Shown here: in pieces, positions 62,584 to 64,000 of the stretch | How positions within the stretch are numbered: the stretch's first letter is position 1 | Layout of the letters: every line of letters begins with the position of its first letter | Position numbers and translations under genes: made by a program | The notes under the pieces: model-generated | The model's input: the letters and a program-made list of their open reading frames with translations, nothing else | What the model was told of the DNA's origin: nothing | Databases searched by the model: none | Source: Nostoc sp. KVJ3 | GTDB lineage: Bacteria > Cyanobacteriota > Cyanobacteriia > Cyanobacteriales > Nostocaceae | Length of the DNA: 64,000 nucleotides | NCBI RefSeq assembly: GCF_026127265.1 | Contig: NZ_WWFG01000002.1 | Location: 1,798,001 to 1,862,000 of the forward strand | Direction: 5' to 3'

Positions 62584-63027
62584 CTAATTCGTAACTTTTT
62601 GTCACCGAAACAGTGCTGAGTGCTGTACGCGAATAGCCGGGCGTTTAGCCCGTAACTCGGCTGAGAGTAAAAAAAGTAATAATCGCACTTCATTTCAGAA
62701 GGTTTGAGAGCAACTGCTTAAAAGCCAAGGAAAAAGAAATAAATATTTATTTCGAGATGCGTAGCGCATATTTAATGCGTCCTTACTTCAATTCTCTAGA
62801 TTTATCTCTCTTGGTTACTCAGCACTCCTGAATTCTCTTCAAAGAAGTGACAATTACAAAGTCTCTGCAATTGCAACTATTGGAGACATTTCTCTACAAG
62901 AGGCTGCGCCAACGCGTAGCTCGTCCTCTAAAGGGGTACACAATTGACAAGTTGTTATCCAAACATGATATAAGTAGTTCCTGAAATAAAATACGATAAG
63001 TCTATCGAAATAGCGTACTTAAAGATA
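62584..63027. other. Spacer with short dispersed repeats
   Basis: Contains the repeat fragments GGGCGTTTAGCCCGT (about 62639) and CAAGAGGCTGCGCCAACGCG (about 62897). No gene or RNA recognised. Confidence 0.5.
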
Positions 63028-63477
63028 ATGAGTAACACTAAAAAAGTTAGCGAAGACTTGAGCGCTACTGGACAACCCACTCCTGAAGAGTTAAAACAGG
63101 CAGCCAAAGAGGGATTTAAGTCTGTGTTGAACCTGCGTTCTCCCGATGAAGCAGGTTTTCTGAGTGACGAACAACAGCAAGCCCAGGCTGCTGGATTGCA
63201 ATATGCCAATGTCCCGTTAAAGCCTTCAGAACCAAATCAAGAACTAACAGAGTTAGCAATTCAGGAGATTGAGAACTTACCCAAACCAATTTTAATTCAC
63301 TGTGCGGCTGGGGCAAGGGCTGGTGGTATTGCCTTAATTGCCAATGCTATTAGCGAAGGTCTGACCTATGATGAAATTAGTCAGAAAGCGCAAGAGCTTG
63401 GTTTAAACTTAGAACAACCGCACCTCAAGCAATTCTTACTTGAGAAGTATATTGCCAAGCAAGCAGAGAAAAGTTAG
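63028..63477 (+). CDS. DSP-PTPase/BLH-type phosphatase family protein (DUF442-like)
   Basis: 149 residues, soluble. The N-terminal part SATGQPTPEELKQAAKEGFK and SVLNLRSPDE is typical of the beta-lactamase hydrolase-like phosphatase family. The active-site P-loop is HCAAGARAG (C-x5-R), the signature of cysteine phosphatases. Members are linked to sulfide or stress metabolism in some bacteria, but the substrate is unknown here. It is about 216 bases upstream of chrA on the same strand and may be co-expressed. Confidence 0.85.
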   Translation: MSNTKKVSEDLSATGQPTPEELKQAAKEGFKSVLNLRSPDEAGFLSDEQQQAQAAGLQYANVPLKPSEPNQELTELAIQEIENLPKPILIHCAAGARAGGIALIANAISEGLTYDEISQKAQELGLNLEQPHLKQFLLEKYIAKQAEKS

Positions 63478-63693
63478 TAATTCTTGCAATAACTAAGCCT
63501 TTTCAAGGTGACTCGTAAAATCTCTTTTTTATCTCTGCACCCCCGCGTATCGAGCAGTTGAAAATCTTTTATTGGCGCATAGAGTCAAGAGGTTAAAGAG
63601 AGTTTTTTCAGTAAAATTGCTACCCACCCTGAAAAGGTTAGCCTTAATCTTTTAAGAATAGTCTAGAACTGGATGAAATATTGCCTAGCAAAA

Positions 63694-64000
63694 ATGACTA
63701 ACTCAGTACCAAGTCGTTTGGGCGAACTCGCCAAACTGTTTTTTAAACTGGGTGTTATTGGCTTTGGGGGCCCAGTTGCCCATATTGCCATGATTGAAGA
63801 TGAAGTGGTGAAGCGGCGTAAGTGGTTGACAAAGGATCATTTTCTGGATTTGCTGGGTGCAACTAACCTAATTCCTGGCCCAAATTCCACAGAAATGGCT
63901 ATCCATATAGGATACATCTATGCAGGATGGCTGGGGTTGATTGTGTCAGGCATTTGTTTTGTCTTACCTGCGGTTCTAATTACTGCTGGGTTTGCTTGGA
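63694..64000 (+). CDS. chrA: Chromate transporter ChrA, N-terminal part (cut by window end)
   Basis: The first 102 codons are visible. RLGELAKLFFKLGVIGFGGP, VAHIAMIEDEVVKRRKWL and NLIPGPNSTEMAIHIGYIYA followed by GWLGLIVSGICFVLPAVLI are hallmark CHR-domain sequences. ChrA expels chromate (or sulfate-like anions) using the proton-motive force. The gene continues past 64000, so one- or two-domain form cannot be decided. Confidence 0.93.
   Translation, partial: MTNSVPSRLGELAKLFFKLGVIGFGGPVAHIAMIEDEVVKRRKWLTKDHFLDLLGATNLIPGPNSTEMAIHIGYIYAGWLGLIVSGICFVLPAVLITAGFAW

Overview
The window comes from a filamentous, Nostoc-like cyanobacterium. The evidence is the very frequent HIP1 octamer (GCGATCGC), cyanobacteria-only genes (pipX, ndhL, and the DUF4079, DUF1997, DUF3007, DUF3038 and DUF4335 families), a trnL(UAA) gene split by a group I intron, and long A+T-rich spacers full of dispersed palindromic repeats. 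Nearly all genes are chromosomal; transferred or decayed material is limited to an IS605-type element, small gene fragments and many MITE-like repeats.

Layout. 0.3-13.5 kb: SpoIIE-type phosphatase with an N-terminal GAF-like region, ankyrin protein, two small conserved cyanobacterial proteins, an SDR, DUF29, a lambda-type muramidase, menH, a CPBP protease, an InrS-like nickel sensor, and the DUF3038/DUF4335 pair (DUF4335 frameshifted). 13.9-18.8 kb: mutS2, a decayed IS605-type element (tnpB with an in-frame TGA, broken tnpA) and DUF2288. 19.4-31.2 kb: housekeeping genes, namely an M50 protease with CBS domains, der, an EcfT-like protein, pabB, pipX-pipY, sepF, proC and a Ski2-like helicase. 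32.7-35.4 kb: Zn/Cd-type P-type ATPase and a secreted protein.

35.7-41.0 kb holds the most unusual locus: four overlapping genes encoding a coiled-coil protein with a degenerate STAND-like NTPase domain, a MoxR AAA+ ATPase, a membrane-anchored vWA protein, and a protein joining the usual third-component N-terminal domain through a membrane helix to a GH25 lysozyme domain. A caspase-like N-terminal remnant and a strong terminator follow. This fits the MoxR-vWA ternary conflict systems, with a predicted periplasmic cell-wall hydrolase as the output.

41.2-48.6 kb: Rieske oxygenase, MerR regulator, a copper module (small membrane protein, Cu P-type ATPase, metallochaperone) preceded by a MerR-type palindromic operator, and an RtcB ligase. 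49.8-54.3 kb: two receiver-histidine kinase proteins and a NarL-type regulator. 54.4-58.1 kb: gene debris (transposase tail, transketolase head) around a glycosyltransferase. 58.1-60.3 kb: trnL with its intron, ndhL, DUF3007 and trpA. 60.6-64 kb: a membrane coiled-coil protein, a secreted protein, a DSP-type phosphatase and the start of chrA.

A second theme is repeat biology. At least eight families of short inverted-repeat elements occur in the spacers, one with clear target duplications. Low-complexity repeats typical of spacers also appear in frame inside mutS2, pabB, the helicase and the DUF4335 gene, and inside the trnL intron.
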